Below are positions 24,548 through 32,999 of a stretch of DNA of 64,000 nt, piece after piece. The stretch is from positions 124,001-188,000 of the forward strand of contig NZ_JAMQOJ010000006.1 in assembly GCF_031626495.1 (NCBI RefSeq). Reading direction: 5' to 3'. Source of the stretch: Natrinema sp031626495. GTDB taxonomy: Archaea; Halobacteriota; Halobacteria; Halobacteriales; Natrialbaceae. The notes under the pieces were generated by a model. It had not been told where the DNA came from and ran no database searches. It saw nothing but the letters and a program-made list of their open reading frames with translations. A program made the position numbers and the translations under genes. Position 1 is the stretch's first letter; each line of letters begins with the position of its first letter.

Positions 24548-25129
24548 TTAGACGAGCGTACCGGCCGTAATGAGCGAGCCTACGACGACCGCACCAACGA
24601 ACTGCGGCCGCGTCACGTAGATCCGAAACGAGGCGATCATGAGCGGCGTGACGCCGACGATCGCGAGTGCGCCGAGCAGCGCCGGGACGACCTGCAGTGC
24701 AACCCCCACGCGGACGACAAGTGCCCAGGCGGCGATATGAAAGGCCGTGAGGCCGCGATAGTACGGTGGGCCGTCGGTCAGAGTCGCACTGTCGCCCGCA
24801 TACCGGGCGAGCCGCATGACGCCACACCCAACGACGGCCGTCCCGGCGAGGCTCTCGAGCACCGGTGGCCCGGCGAGGAGCGTGGACACGATGATCCCCG
24901 TCGGCACGAGGTAGATCACCACGTCTGCCAGCGCGTCGAGGTGGTGCCCGAGCGCCGACCCGAAGCCACGGCGCGCCAGCCAGCCGTCGGCCTTGTCACA
25001 GAGAAATGCGACCAGCAGCGTCAGCGTGGCCGCGTCAGGCTGGCCGAGGAGGAACAGGTTGACGGCGAGCCACCCCACGCCCAGGCCGGCGAGCGTGGCA
25101 TAATCGGCGAGTGCGAGTCGCTGGAACAC
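24548..25129 (-). CDS. CDP-alcohol phosphatidyltransferase family protein
   Basis: A 193-residue integral membrane enzyme that transfers a phosphoalcohol onto, or a diacyl/diether phosphate from, a CDP-activated lipid. The family motif D-x2-D-G-x2-A-R-x8-G-x3-D-x3-D is seen in DKADGWLARRGFG, SALGHHLDALAD. About six hydrophobic helices follow the usual order. In an archaeon it would make an archaeal phospholipid head group. The GTG start at 25129 is one base after the stop of the acetyltransferase gene upstream, so the two are co-transcribed. The frame is open far upstream but is only a shadow there. Confidence 0.88.
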   Translation of the reverse strand: MFQRLALADYATLAGLGVGWLAVNLFLLGQPDAATLTLLVAFLCDKADGWLARRGFGSALGHHLDALADVVIYLVPTGIIVSTLLAGPPVLESLAGTAVVGCGVMRLARYAGDSATLTDGPPYYRGLTAFHIAAWALVVRVGVALQVVPALLGALAIVGVTPLMIASFRIYVTRPQFVGAVVVGSLITAGTLV

Positions 25130-25130
25130 C

Positions 25131-25703
25131 TTACACCCGCCCTCTGTGCTGCCACCCGAACAGTCGATAGTACGAGCGGACCCCCGTGCGCTCGAAGCCG
25201 ACCCCCCGGAGCACCTGCTTTGAGGGGGCGTTATCGATGCCGACGAGCGTCTGCACAGATGATTGCGCCGTCTGCTCGGCGACGACCGCGAGCGCGCGAG
25301 CGACAAGCGCCGTTGCGACGCCCTGCCGCCGCCACTCGGGAGCAACGGACAGCCCCCAGAAGTACGCGCCCGGGAAGTCGATCGGTCGCTCGAGCGGCTC
25401 GACGTAGAACGTACGGTCGAGTGTGATGGGTTGGACGCCGACGACACGCTCGTCCGCGACTGCGGCGACGACTAGGTCATGGTCGGCCAACGCTGGCCGA
25501 TTCAGCCGCCCCGAGAGGGAAAACTCCTCAGGCGAACCGACGCGGAGCGAGACTTCCTCTGGAACGGATCTCGCCGGGAGCGGGCTCTCGAGCGCGTGGT
25601 CGAATTGGGCGAGCCGTGAGAACACCACCCCGATATCGGCCAGTGAGTCGAACAGGTGCCGGCCGACCGACGTCCGAGTAAGTTTCCAGACTGGGATAGT
25701 CAC
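25131..25703 (-). CDS. GNAT-family acetyltransferase
   Basis: A 190-residue GNAT N-acetyltransferase. The acetyl-CoA site is AYFWGLSVAPEWRRQGVATA, a standard motif A with R-R-x-G-x-A (about residues 117-136), followed by NAPSKQVLRGVGFERTG. First gene of a pair with the phosphatidyltransferase. GTG start at 25703 with a TATA box about 24 bases upstream, so a leaderless transcript is likely. Confidence 0.87.
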   Translation of the reverse strand: MTIPVWKLTRTSVGRHLFDSLADIGVVFSRLAQFDHALESPLPARSVPEEVSLRVGSPEEFSLSGRLNRPALADHDLVVAAVADERVVGVQPITLDRTFYVEPLERPIDFPGAYFWGLSVAPEWRRQGVATALVARALAVVAEQTAQSSVQTLVGIDNAPSKQVLRGVGFERTGVRSYYRLFGWQHRGRV

Positions 25704-25720
25704 TAAATAGAGTGATTATG

Positions 25721-25730
25721 TCTATATAAT
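25721..25730 (-). promoter_or_regulatory. TATA box of the acetyltransferase-phosphatidyltransferase pair
   Basis: Minus-strand ATTATATAGA centred about 22-27 bases before the GTG at 25703, as expected for a leaderless haloarchaeal promoter. Confidence 0.5.
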
Positions 25731-26004
25731 ATGTTTTCTGGTTGGCTCGCTGAATCCACCACCGTCGGTAATTGTTCCACTCTGCCCAGTCGTATCGCCA
25801 GCCTGTATCTCCCAGCGGACCGTTTCCTCGCGGTCCGCGACGCTGACACTCCCCGGGCCCGCGGCCGGTTCGTGGCGGCGGCCGTGCGTCCGGTCCGAGC
25901 ATTTCACGGACAAGAACCACCAAGGGATTGGGATTGGTTGTTCCGTCACCGGCCAGTCCAATTTCCGGTTGCGTCCCTCCGTCGGGGATGGAGAGCGGGG
26001 TAAC
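25731..26004. other. Gene-free stretch
   Basis: The minus strand has a coding-like fragment (SVSVADREETVRWEIQAGDT) at about 25770-25860 without start or known family. Nothing else was seen. Confidence 0.3.
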
Positions 26005-28143
26005 TTATGACCCACTCAGTCGCCAGAGAGAGAGAATCACGCCAATACACACGCCTGTCCCAATTGAGAACGGAAGCAGAAGTGAACTGCCTCGCTGTCT
26101 CGCGCTCGCCGCAGCGGGGGCGTCTTGAGCCGTATCCGACGTGTCCTGCGTTGGGTCAGCGGGCGACCCGATAACGAGGCGGCCATGCATTCCTTTCTGC
26201 TCATGTTGGGGGAGCGAACAGTGAACCAGTAACGATTGCTCAAAGCTGGGGGTGATGAACGTCCCGGTCACCGTTCCGTTCGCTCGGGCTTCGAGATTGA
26301 ACATCTTCATCGGGTAGGTCGCCTCCGGGAGGCCATGGATCATCCATTGATGGCGGACATCGTCGTGGTTCTCGAGGGTCACTGTCACCCGTGTGCAAGG
26401 CTCTGCGGTAATCGTGTCTGTACTAAACCCGAACATTTCGCCCTCGTCAGCATACTCCGTCCCTGCTTTGATGGTGACGTGCTTGTTGCCCTGTACGTTC
26501 GTACAGCCATACGGCAATGTTTCCGTGTTCTCGTTGACGATGGTGCCATCGTCCACCATCGTCATCGCCATCATCCCGTCCATCTCGTCGTTATGCCGTA
26601 TATGGGCACCATGCCGAACCGCATCAGGGATGATTGTCTCAGGCGAGCTGGGACTGAACGTCTCGTCGGTAAAGTACGGAATCTCACCGTCGTAGTATGA
26701 CGTGTTGAAGTACCGCGTCAGATTCGTGGGTGTCCGTGGCATCCCAGTTGACCCATTCAAGTATCGCTCATACGTGATCGTGGTGATGCCACCACCCGGA
26801 CTAATTCCATCAGTCGTAATGGCCTTCTCCCGATGGTCGTGAGTGAACCAGACGCCCGGTCCGTAACTGTTCACGCCGTCGTCGGTCGTGTCGAGACGGA
26901 GCGTGAGTCGCTGCGCGGGCGAGATTTGCACGACATCACGCTTCGTCTGCTGTCCCGCAGGCACGTCGACACCGTCTGTTGCAGTGATATTGACTTTGTG
27001 ACCGTGCGTATGAAGCGATACCGTGCCGGGCCCTGCGTTCGAGACGTGGAGCTTGTACTCCTTGTCCGGTTCGACGATGAGCTGCGATTCCTGTACCGTG
27101 TACGGGTACGACCGCCCATTGAGCAAGAAGTAATCTGCCGTCTCATCGGTCGCATCGTACTCCCGGTTGATCGTCCGTGCGATGGTGCGTGGCTCGTTGT
27201 ACTTCTGCGGGATCTCAGAGAGGGTCTTATCGAGACTCTGGTAGTGGAGGTCATACTCCGCCGCATACTCCTCACGGACAGCTTTCGATGGATGCCGGAC
27301 CTTGCCACCGCCAAAGTTGAACGTCTGTACTGTGTTGTTCGACCGGTTTTCTTCGATGATGAACTGGCCGTTCAACCCCATTTCGACGTGGACGTTCGGA
27401 ACAACGTGGCAGTGATAGAACATCGTCCCTGCCTCACGAGGTGTGAACTCGTATGTCCGTTCGTCGCCCGGCTGAATGGGGCGCTCACCCGTCTGCGGGA
27501 CACCATCATTCCCGGAGCCGTTTGCCTCGTACGGATGGTCGACACCGTGGAAATGGATGGTGTGGGGCATGTAATGCGTGTTCTCGACGGTAACGTACAC
27601 GGTGTCACCCTCTTCGACCCTCAGAGGGGGACTCATGGTTTTGATGGCGGCATCGGCCTTGGAGCCAGCATCAACCATTCCCCGTGTCTTTGGGGAGAAC
27701 GTCCACATTGCGGGCTCAACGCCGGGCGCGATCTGTTCCGTGTTGGTGGCGTTGTACTCATTGACGCCCGTAATTTCGAGTGTGATGTGGATTTCGTCTG
27801 GGTCGCCGTCCCCGTCACGGTCGTTCTTCTTGACGACAGCGTTCCGATTCAATCCCGACTTCATCAGCGTCTCCATCCCGACGTTGTTCGTCCCCTCGAC
27901 GGCAGCTGCGACCCGATACGGGTTATCGGGACGGCAGTGCTGGGATTCCTGCAGCCGGATGCCGTCAATCGTCTGTGCTGATCGCCATTCCGGATGGGCA
28001 AACCCACACGTCGTGTTTGCCGTTCCGATGTGACCGTCGTCGGCCTCGCCGTGGGCAGCAATAGGATTGACAGCAACGATACTCAGTAGTGCTGTTACGC
28101 CGACTATGAGGATAACCCAGCGTAGGCTGTTCTGGATCTTCAT
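26005..28143 (-). CDS. Exported multicopper oxidase-like protein
   Basis: A 712-residue cupredoxin protein. It has an N-terminal signal or anchor (WVILIVGVTALLSIVAVNPI) and a C-terminal membrane helix (LLLPFSIGTGVCIGVILSLW). Copper motifs in order: HTIHFHGVDH (about 195), MFYHCHVVPNVHVEMGLNG (about 241), SLHTHGHKV (about 378), VWFTHDHREK (about 434), RHQWMIHGLP (about 605), and LLVHCSLPQHEQKGMHG (about 640). In the last motif serine replaces the second histidine of the usual HCH, so the trinuclear site may differ from laccases. It likely acts outside the cell on metals or phenolics. The Tat lipoprotein gene 28188-28976 lies 44 bases upstream on the same strand and may be a functional partner. 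Confidence 0.88.
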   Translation of the reverse strand: MKIQNSLRWVILIVGVTALLSIVAVNPIAAHGEADDGHIGTANTTCGFAHPEWRSAQTIDGIRLQESQHCRPDNPYRVAAAVEGTNNVGMETLMKSGLNRNAVVKKNDRDGDGDPDEIHITLEITGVNEYNATNTEQIAPGVEPAMWTFSPKTRGMVDAGSKADAAIKTMSPPLRVEEGDTVYVTVENTHYMPHTIHFHGVDHPYEANGSGNDGVPQTGERPIQPGDERTYEFTPREAGTMFYHCHVVPNVHVEMGLNGQFIIEENRSNNTVQTFNFGGGKVRHPSKAVREEYAAEYDLHYQSLDKTLSEIPQKYNEPRTIARTINREYDATDETADYFLLNGRSYPYTVQESQLIVEPDKEYKLHVSNAGPGTVSLHTHGHKVNITATDGVDVPAGQQTKRDVVQISPAQRLTLRLDTTDDGVNSYGPGVWFTHDHREKAITTDGISPGGGITTITYERYLNGSTGMPRTPTNLTRYFNTSYYDGEIPYFTDETFSPSSPETIIPDAVRHGAHIRHNDEMDGMMAMTMVDDGTIVNENTETLPYGCTNVQGNKHVTIKAGTEYADEGEMFGFSTDTITAEPCTRVTVTLENHDDVRHQWMIHGLPEATYPMKMFNLEARANGTVTGTFITPSFEQSLLVHCSLPQHEQKGMHGRLVIGSPADPTQDTSDTAQDAPAAASARQRGSSLLLPFSIGTGVCIGVILSLWRLSGS

Positions 28144-28187
28144 CCGAAGTATAGGGGGTCTATATTTGTCAGAAGTGAGGGACTCGT

Positions 28188-28976
28188 CTACTGACTACTC
28201 TCCGTGTAGTCCGGGTTGATCGGTTTGAAGACACCGCTGGGATTTTCCACGTGCACCCAGACGTGAACCGTCGTGAGACTCGGGTGATGCGACACGAGGT
28301 CGGCGATACGGGTCTCTTTCTCGCCTTCCGTCCCGCGTGCCGTCCCCCAATTCAGTGCGACTTCGTCGCCCGCCTGCAAATCCTTGTTCGGCGGCTGAAA
28401 CTCTGTCCAGTAACTGTTCGTCGTCCATTCATCGAACGTGATCGATTTGGGGTCGTTTTTCGTCCCGTCTGGCTTGGCAAACACGTGGGTAGCCGCATCA
28501 TGCGAATGCCACTCTTCGGTCGCCTCCTCGCTCGTTTCGTCGGCGAACAGATCGGGTGTCTCGTCAACGGCCTGTGCTGGCAGCCCATATTCGAGCGATG
28601 CGAGTTGCAGCTCACCGTCACTCTCGACGTAGGTGAGCATGGGCGGCTCGTCGATGGAGAGCCCATTGTTTGCCGCCTTCTGTAATCGCTCCGGATGCGT
28701 AAAGTGCCAGCCCATCCCGGGGACGTATGGGCCACCGAGTTTGAACCCATCCTCGAGTGCCTTTTTCGGGTCTGTGTATTTTGTCGTCGCGTCTTTGGCC
28801 GTGTCGAATTGTTTTTGGAGTTGAGACGTCTCTGTGTCTGCATCTGAATCGCCGTCGGAACTCGTATTCGGGTTGTCATCTGTCCCTGACCCGCTAGTAC
28901 AGCCAGCAAGTGACGCCATTGTTCCTGCACCGATGCCCTTCAGAAGTCGCCGCCGTCTTGCGTTTTCGACGTTCAT
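28188..28976 (-). CDS. Tat-dependent lipoprotein of unknown function
   Basis: A 262-residue protein with the Tat-lipobox start RRRRLLKGIGAGTMASLAGC (residues 8-27), so it is anchored by cysteine 27 after export. A Thr/Ser/Asp-rich linker follows. The mature domain contains GPYVPGMGWHFTHPERLQKA, WHSHDAATHVFAKP and LVSHHPSLTTVHVWVHVENP, rich in histidines suitable for metal binding. Start at MNVENARR; the upstream ATG (29000) would spoil the signal. It is upstream of the multicopper oxidase gene on the same strand, which suggests a copper or redox role. AATATTTAAC about 38 bases before the ATG may be the TATA box. Confidence 0.8.
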   Translation of the reverse strand: MNVENARRRRLLKGIGAGTMASLAGCTSGSGTDDNPNTSSDGDSDADTETSQLQKQFDTAKDATTKYTDPKKALEDGFKLGGPYVPGMGWHFTHPERLQKAANNGLSIDEPPMLTYVESDGELQLASLEYGLPAQAVDETPDLFADETSEEATEEWHSHDAATHVFAKPDGTKNDPKSITFDEWTTNSYWTEFQPPNKDLQAGDEVALNWGTARGTEGEKETRIADLVSHHPSLTTVHVWVHVENPSGVFKPINPDYTESSQ

Positions 28977-29224
28977 CAGTCGGCCATATCGACAGCACAC
29001 AGTTAAATATTACTGACCTCTGATAATACCTCTCCGTTGCCACCAATAAGTTATATCCTAGTCATGTATATAAACCACTTATAGAGATAATTCAGACTCT
29101 GCAAGGCTACAACTCCTGTTACTGGCCAATCGACGAGGCCTTGGATGGTCGCCTCTCCCTGTTATAACAGGTTGATTCCAAAGATAACGATTGCTGGCTG
29201 GCCCAGCAGTTGTGGGGATCAGTC
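28977..29224. other. AT-rich intergenic stretch
   Basis: Contains the promoter of the lipoprotein gene and an AT-rich block (29040-29100). No gene seen. Confidence 0.35.
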
Positions 29225-29339
29225 GAGTCCACTCGACCAAACCAGCGTCGGTGAACCCGCAAGCTCACGGCTGGGGTAATCCACTGGCCGAATTGCTCAC
29301 GGAGGAATCCCACGACTTCAGTCGTGGGGAGGACGTCAA
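29225..29339 (+). pseudogene. 3' tail and right end of a lost tnpB
   Basis: The frame TKPASVNPQAHGWGNPLAEL, then LTEESHDFSRGEDVK is the sort of tail that haloarchaeal tnpB genes make as they read through their right end. The hairpin CCCACGAC TTCA GTCGTGGG (29309-29328) and tip GAGGACGTCAA follow. The catalytic part is missing. Confidence 0.6.
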
Positions 29340-29606
29340 GTGCCTGAGAAAATCTGATCGAGGTCGTGAGGTCGAAAAGCGATCAGTTGTCGCCCCGATC
29401 GTAGAAGGTCATACTCTGGCTAATGATTACTGCGATAATGACTTGTGTTTTGGTACGCTCAGACGGACATGACTCCCGAAAACCGCCGGGACGCCGCACA
29501 CCAGCACCGGTAACCCCTACTCGTTATCACCCAACACGCCCTACTTCGTTCACCTTGATGGGTTCGCTTGTTGAGGGCGGAGCGTGCTCGAGACTCTGCT
29601 TCGAAC
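29340..29606. other. Gene-free stretch
   Basis: Nothing supportable is seen on either strand. Confidence 0.3.
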
Positions 29607-29885
29607 TTACTCGTTCTGTAGCGCAGCGGCGATAGATTTGAGTTCTTCCTTGCGGAAGGGGGTCGCTGCCATCTCGGGGTCGTCTTCCGCTAACAGACCG
29701 ACCTTCCAGAGAATTCCTGCTCGCATCTGAGATTTGGGAGGAAGCCGGCTGGTATCAATCTCGTAGTCCACGGCGTCACAAATCGCAGCAAGGGCTTCTT
29801 TGGTGAAGGCAGTGGACTCCTGGCGTTCGTATCGCCCCACAGCCAGCCGGATCTCGTTTCGCAGATCGTCGACAGTTCGTGTCAT
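29607..29885 (-). CDS. Small helical protein of unknown function
   Basis: A 92-residue protein: MTRTVDDLRNEIRLAVGRYE, ALAAICDAVDYEIDTSRLPP, MRAGILWKVGLLAEDDPEMA, RKEELKSIAAALQNE. All-helical, balanced charge, good codon use. I recognise the style of a haloarchaeal family but not its function. Divergent from the broken PIN gene at 29950. Start at MTRTVDD (29885). Confidence 0.65.
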   Translation of the reverse strand: MTRTVDDLRNEIRLAVGRYERQESTAFTKEALAAICDAVDYEIDTSRLPPKSQMRAGILWKVGLLAEDDPEMAATPFRKEELKSIAAALQNE

Positions 29886-29949
29886 AGTACCGAGAAAGGG
29901 TGGCCTCGCCCTGTAGATTTCGGCTCCGTGGGGTCGCAGAGCGCGTCGA

Positions 29950-30374
29950 ATGATTGTTGATACGGGCTTCGTCCTCGACGGTATCGACGACATCGAACCC
30001 GCCGTCCAGAAAGAACAGGAACTCGAAACTGAGAACGTCCCGCTAGTGGTCCCCTCGATGACCGTTCTGGTGCTCTATATTGGCGTCGAGAAGGTAGCAA
30101 ACACCCGCGACGAGTGCCAGACGGTAGAAGCCGTGCTTGACTCCTACCCGGTGGTGGAGATGACGCCGAGTATTTCCCGACGCGCTGGACGGCTGTTCGG
30201 AAAAGAGCTTGGTATCGGGAAAGGAGACGCAGCAACCGCGTTGGAGCGTGATGAGCCTGTTCTTGCTGGCGACAGCCACTTCGGGAATATCCCCGGATGC
30301 AACGGGAACTCTCCAATGGCTTTCCAGACGCCGAATTCACGTTTGACCCGGTCTTCGTCGGCAGTGAGGAATAA
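29950..30374 (+). pseudogene. Broken PIN-domain (VapC-like) gene
   Basis: The start MIVDTGFVLDGIDDIEPAVQ, the middle PLVVPSMTVLVLYIGVEKVA and GKGDAATALERDEPVLAGDS are a PIN ribonuclease fold (aspartates in MIVDTG, GKGDAA and AGDSHF). Compared with relatives, residues are missing between GDAA and TALE, where IAAT is usual. After NIPG the frame changes; the other frame gives QRELSNGFPDAEFTFDPVF and GSEE to a TAA at 30372. No VapB partner precedes it. I conclude a decayed toxin gene. Confidence 0.65.
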
Positions 30375-30469
30375 AGCACCCACCAATGGTGGCTGAACAG
30401 TTATTTCTCCTTACCCCCTTTGAAGGGCAGGATCAGAATCCACCGAACGAATCAGCAGTCAGGGAGACT

Positions 30470-30730
30470 ATGACCGAGAACGGAAACGAGAGAATCTATC
30501 GATTCGACTTTGCAGCGGACGAGACAGCGACAGAGGCGGTGATCCGCGGCCACGCGACTCTTCGCAACAAGCGACCGACAGACCTCTCTCCACTCGCTGA
30601 GGTGATCCCGTGTGACGCACTCGATACGCTCGTCGATGCTGGAGACGAGGTCACGGTGACGTTCACCTACGAGGGAGCCCGGACCACCATCCACGGCGAT
30701 GAGGAAATCATAGTGTACGACCGGGAGTAG
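30470..30730 (+). CDS. HalOD1 output-domain protein
   Basis: An 86-residue protein: ATEAVIRGHATLRNKRPTDL, SPLAEVIPCDALDTLVDAG, then VTVTFTYEGARTTIHGDEEI, matching the helix-then-sheet HalOD1 plan. Start at MTENGNER (30470) supported by AGGGAG seven bases upstream. Third HalOD1 gene of the window. Confidence 0.8.
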   Translation: MTENGNERIYRFDFAADETATEAVIRGHATLRNKRPTDLSPLAEVIPCDALDTLVDAGDEVTVTFTYEGARTTIHGDEEIIVYDRE

Positions 30731-30731
30731 C

Positions 30732-30905
30732 TCAGCCGGGGCGGTCCTGCTCTACACAGTATTCGAGACAGAGATCGGCGAGTTCCGGCGGATCGCTCAA
30801 GAGGAGTTGCTCGGATCGGCCATCGTACTCGATGAGGGGAGTTCCTCGAGCGCCGGGAGACGCTCCTTCATGTGTATGGGCCAACTGTCTCTTCAGGTCC
30901 GCCAC
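30732..30905 (-). pseudogene. C-terminal fragment of a haloarchaeal regulator-like protein
   Basis: Minus strand GTG at 30905, then ADLKRQLAHTHEGASPGARG, TPLIEYDGRSEQLLLSDPPE, LADLCLEYCVEQDRPG and TGA at 30732-30734. An in-frame TAG lies a few codons upstream (PDDAVADL still looks coding), so the first part of the gene is lost. The H-T-H ... P-L-I-E-Y-D pattern resembles the end of a DUF7344-like winged helix. It ends one base after the HalOD1 stop, convergently. Confidence 0.45.
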
Positions 30906-31330
30906 TGCGTCATCCGGGACAGCGGGCGGTGGCTACTCCTCGTTTCACGCCGCACCCTGCTCGGCAGTGGCAGTGACCGAGGTCCGTTCAACGTCCCGCA
31001 GATGATTACCATAGATCCGTCGCCCTCGCCAGAGACCCATTGACATCACGCGGAAATGATGCTGTTGGCCAATTGAGTCTAGTGCCAACTGTTAATAGCT
31101 ATTACCGTAAACTACTATTCGCCTCTGATGCTCCCTTCCAGAGGCTGGATCCTTTCCCCCACATCCCCCTTCCCCTGTTCTGAAACTCAGACGCAAGTCT
31201 TCCTCGAGCGGATCGATGTCATCATCGCGCCCGAGTATCCAACATGGCCGACATAGCTTACGCTGAGCGCGCTAGTGTCGGTCGTCTACGGCGTGTATGG
31301 CGTGTCCCTTCGTTACGCGATGCCAATTAC
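30906..31330. other. Stretch with a diverged repeat
   Basis: Contains repeat copy 2 (31012-31124). No intact gene seen. Confidence 0.35.
31012..31124. repeat. Diverged repeat, copy 2
   Basis: Counterpart of 11531-11640: GATCC, CCTCGCCAGAGA, CTGTTGGCC, AACTGTTAATAG, TATTACCG in the same order. The copies are about 19.5 kb apart and in the same orientation. Confidence 0.5.
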
Positions 31331-31492
31331 GAGGACGACCTACCGGAGTAGCGCGATCACGAGGGGGTAAGCCAGGCCGATCTCACCGCTGTGGTCGACG
31401 TAACGCGACAGTCGATCGGTCCTATCGAACGCGGTCGCTACGCTCCATCGCTCGAGTTCGCGTTCGAAGTTATCGATCGGTTTGACTGCTAA
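31331..31492 (+). pseudogene. Broken XRE-family regulator
   Basis: EDDLPE, then an in-frame TAG (31349-31351, where relatives have tyrosine), then RDHEGVSQADLTAVVDVTRQ, SIGPIERGRYAPSLEFAFEV, IDRFDC and TAA. This is the compact HTH of small XRE regulators (S-Q-A-D-L ... T-R-Q-x-I ... I-E-R-G-R-Y-x-P-S-L). The nonsense codon and the missing start and C-terminus mark it as dead. Confidence 0.7.
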
Positions 31493-31768
31493 GTTGTCGG
31501 TCAACTCGAGTCAAACTCTGGAGTGTTATCTCAAAGACCGAATAAAGAACCCACGCTACCAGTTATTGATACTACATTTAGTGAGAGAGAACTGCAGTTG
31601 CCACAGACTGAAGGGTCCTGACAAAATCGATAGACAGATTCTCAGCCCACCTTGTGTATACTTTTCAGCAAAATGAACTAAGTAATCTACCGTGGTGGGA
31701 TTCCACGGTGCTCGGTAACAGGGCACAGGGGTTCGGGCACTCCCGAACGCGATAGAATAGGGGCACCA
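31493..31768. other. AT-rich gap
   Basis: No gene seen. It should contain the promoter for the DUF1059 gene. Confidence 0.3.
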
Positions 31769-31942
31769 ATGACCAAAGCGCACAAACTCGATTGCGAATC
31801 GGTATCCGATACGTGCCGATTCATCATCCAATCGGAAAACGAAGAAGAGGCGGTCGAATTGGCTCGGAAACACATGAAGGAAGTTCACGGACAAGAGTTC
31901 ACCGACGACGAACTCCAAACGGAACACATGCAAGTCGTCTAG
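31769..31942 (+). CDS. DUF1059 small protein
   Basis: A 57-residue protein: KLDCESVSDTCRFIIQSENE, then EEAVELARKHMKEVHGQEFT and DDELQTEHMQVV. This matches DUF1059: a two-cysteine N-terminal strand pair and a helix with the A-x-x-H-x-x-x-x-H pattern. Function unknown. GGGG precedes the ATG by 7 bases. Confidence 0.85.
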   Translation: MTKAHKLDCESVSDTCRFIIQSENEEEAVELARKHMKEVHGQEFTDDELQTEHMQVV

Positions 31943-32195
31943 TGATCGGACGACTCTGCGTGTGTGTTTTCTTCCGCTTTCGGGTTAGTTCTATTCGACG
32001 ACTAGCAGAGGGATCAGTATTCTTCTGTTGGGCGATACGTTCATCGATGAGCGAGTGGGTTACCACGGAGGGATTCAGAGTCGCTCCGCGACCACCCTGG
32101 CCTGTTGTCAGATCCGGTCGGTTTGCCATTTCCAATCCGTGATTCGGGCCAGCAAGGCGGGTGGGATTCATTTGCTGGCGCGGTGTGGGAGTTCC

Positions 32196-32603
32196 ATGAG
32201 CCGCACCACACTGTTAGTGCCGATCCGGTACCCTCCCCAAGAGGCCAGCGTCCAGACGATGAACCGTGCCATCGATTTCGCCGAGCAATTCGACGACGCG
32301 CACGTGCTCATTCTTCACGTGAACGTGCGGCACAAGGGAGACGACGTCGACCGGACGGAGTTCCGTCGCACCGTCAAGGACGAGATCGAGCCACCGACCA
32401 ACGCGAGCTATCACGTCCGCGACGCGTACCTGATCGAAAAGGCGATTCTCGACGAAGCCTCCCAACAGAACGCCGACTACGTCGTCATCGGCAAATCGAT
32501 GCGATCGCGCTGGCAGCTACTGCTGGCTGACCGCCTCGGCATCGGTATCGACATTGAGACGTTCCTCGACCGACGACTCGATACCGAACTCAGAGTTATC
32601 TGA
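32196..32603 (+). CDS. Universal stress protein (UspA) domain
   Basis: A 135-residue UspA-like protein: MSRTTLLVPIRYPPQEASVQ, DDAHVLILHVNVRHK, NADYVVIGKSMRSRWQLLLA. The ATP-binding G-x2-G-x9-G-S pattern is not kept (it reads GKSMRSRWQLL), so it may be a non-ATP-binding type. Start at MSRTTLL (32196). Possibly monocistronic. Confidence 0.8.
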   Translation: MSRTTLLVPIRYPPQEASVQTMNRAIDFAEQFDDAHVLILHVNVRHKGDDVDRTEFRRTVKDEIEPPTNASYHVRDAYLIEKAILDEASQQNADYVVIGKSMRSRWQLLLADRLGIGIDIETFLDRRLDTELRVI

Positions 32604-32757
32604 GGGGGACTCCGCTCGCTGCTCAGGAAGCGGAGCGAGCAGAAGTGGTGTCCGGTCTGGGGGCTGGGTGAGGTGAGCGGAGCGGGACTACACCGAAGTC
32701 GAGGTGGGCCCACAGTGGCGAGCGATTAGTCTGATGTCTAGGCGGGGCGTACCCCCG

Positions 32758-32979
32758 CTAGCCGACTTCCTCGCCCACTAGTGAACTGAGTAGACGAGTC
32801 TGGGCGAACACGATCAGGATGAGGAACCCGAACCCGAGGTCGGTCGCCTCGAGCAGAAATGGGTATAGCTCTCGGACGGGCGAATTCGAGAAATCCGAGA
32901 TGGGGTGTCCGAGGAGGCATGAACCGCCAGTGATCGTAAACGAACAACGGCCGGGAGCAAGAGCGCGACAGCTTCCCAT
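32758..32979 (-). pseudogene. C-terminal remnant of a membrane protein
   Basis: The minus frame gives FSNSPVRELYPFLLEATDLG, FGFLILIVFAQTRLLSSLVG and EEVG with TAG at 32758. One helix and a charged loop are visible; the preceding part lacks membrane character. Probably the 3' end of a broken haloarchaeal membrane-protein gene. The rest of 32604-32999 shows nothing. Confidence 0.35.
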
Positions 32980-32999
32980 TCGCCGAGCCTCCGAGCGCG

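Noticed and set aside
24292..25447. Long upstream extension of the phosphatidyltransferase frame as real protein
   Set aside because: The first 106 codons are Ser/Arg-rich shadow of the acetyltransferase gene; the GTG at 25129 fits the family start.
26833..27981. 382-codon frame antisense to the multicopper oxidase
   Set aside because: Shadow; copper motifs on the other strand are decisive.
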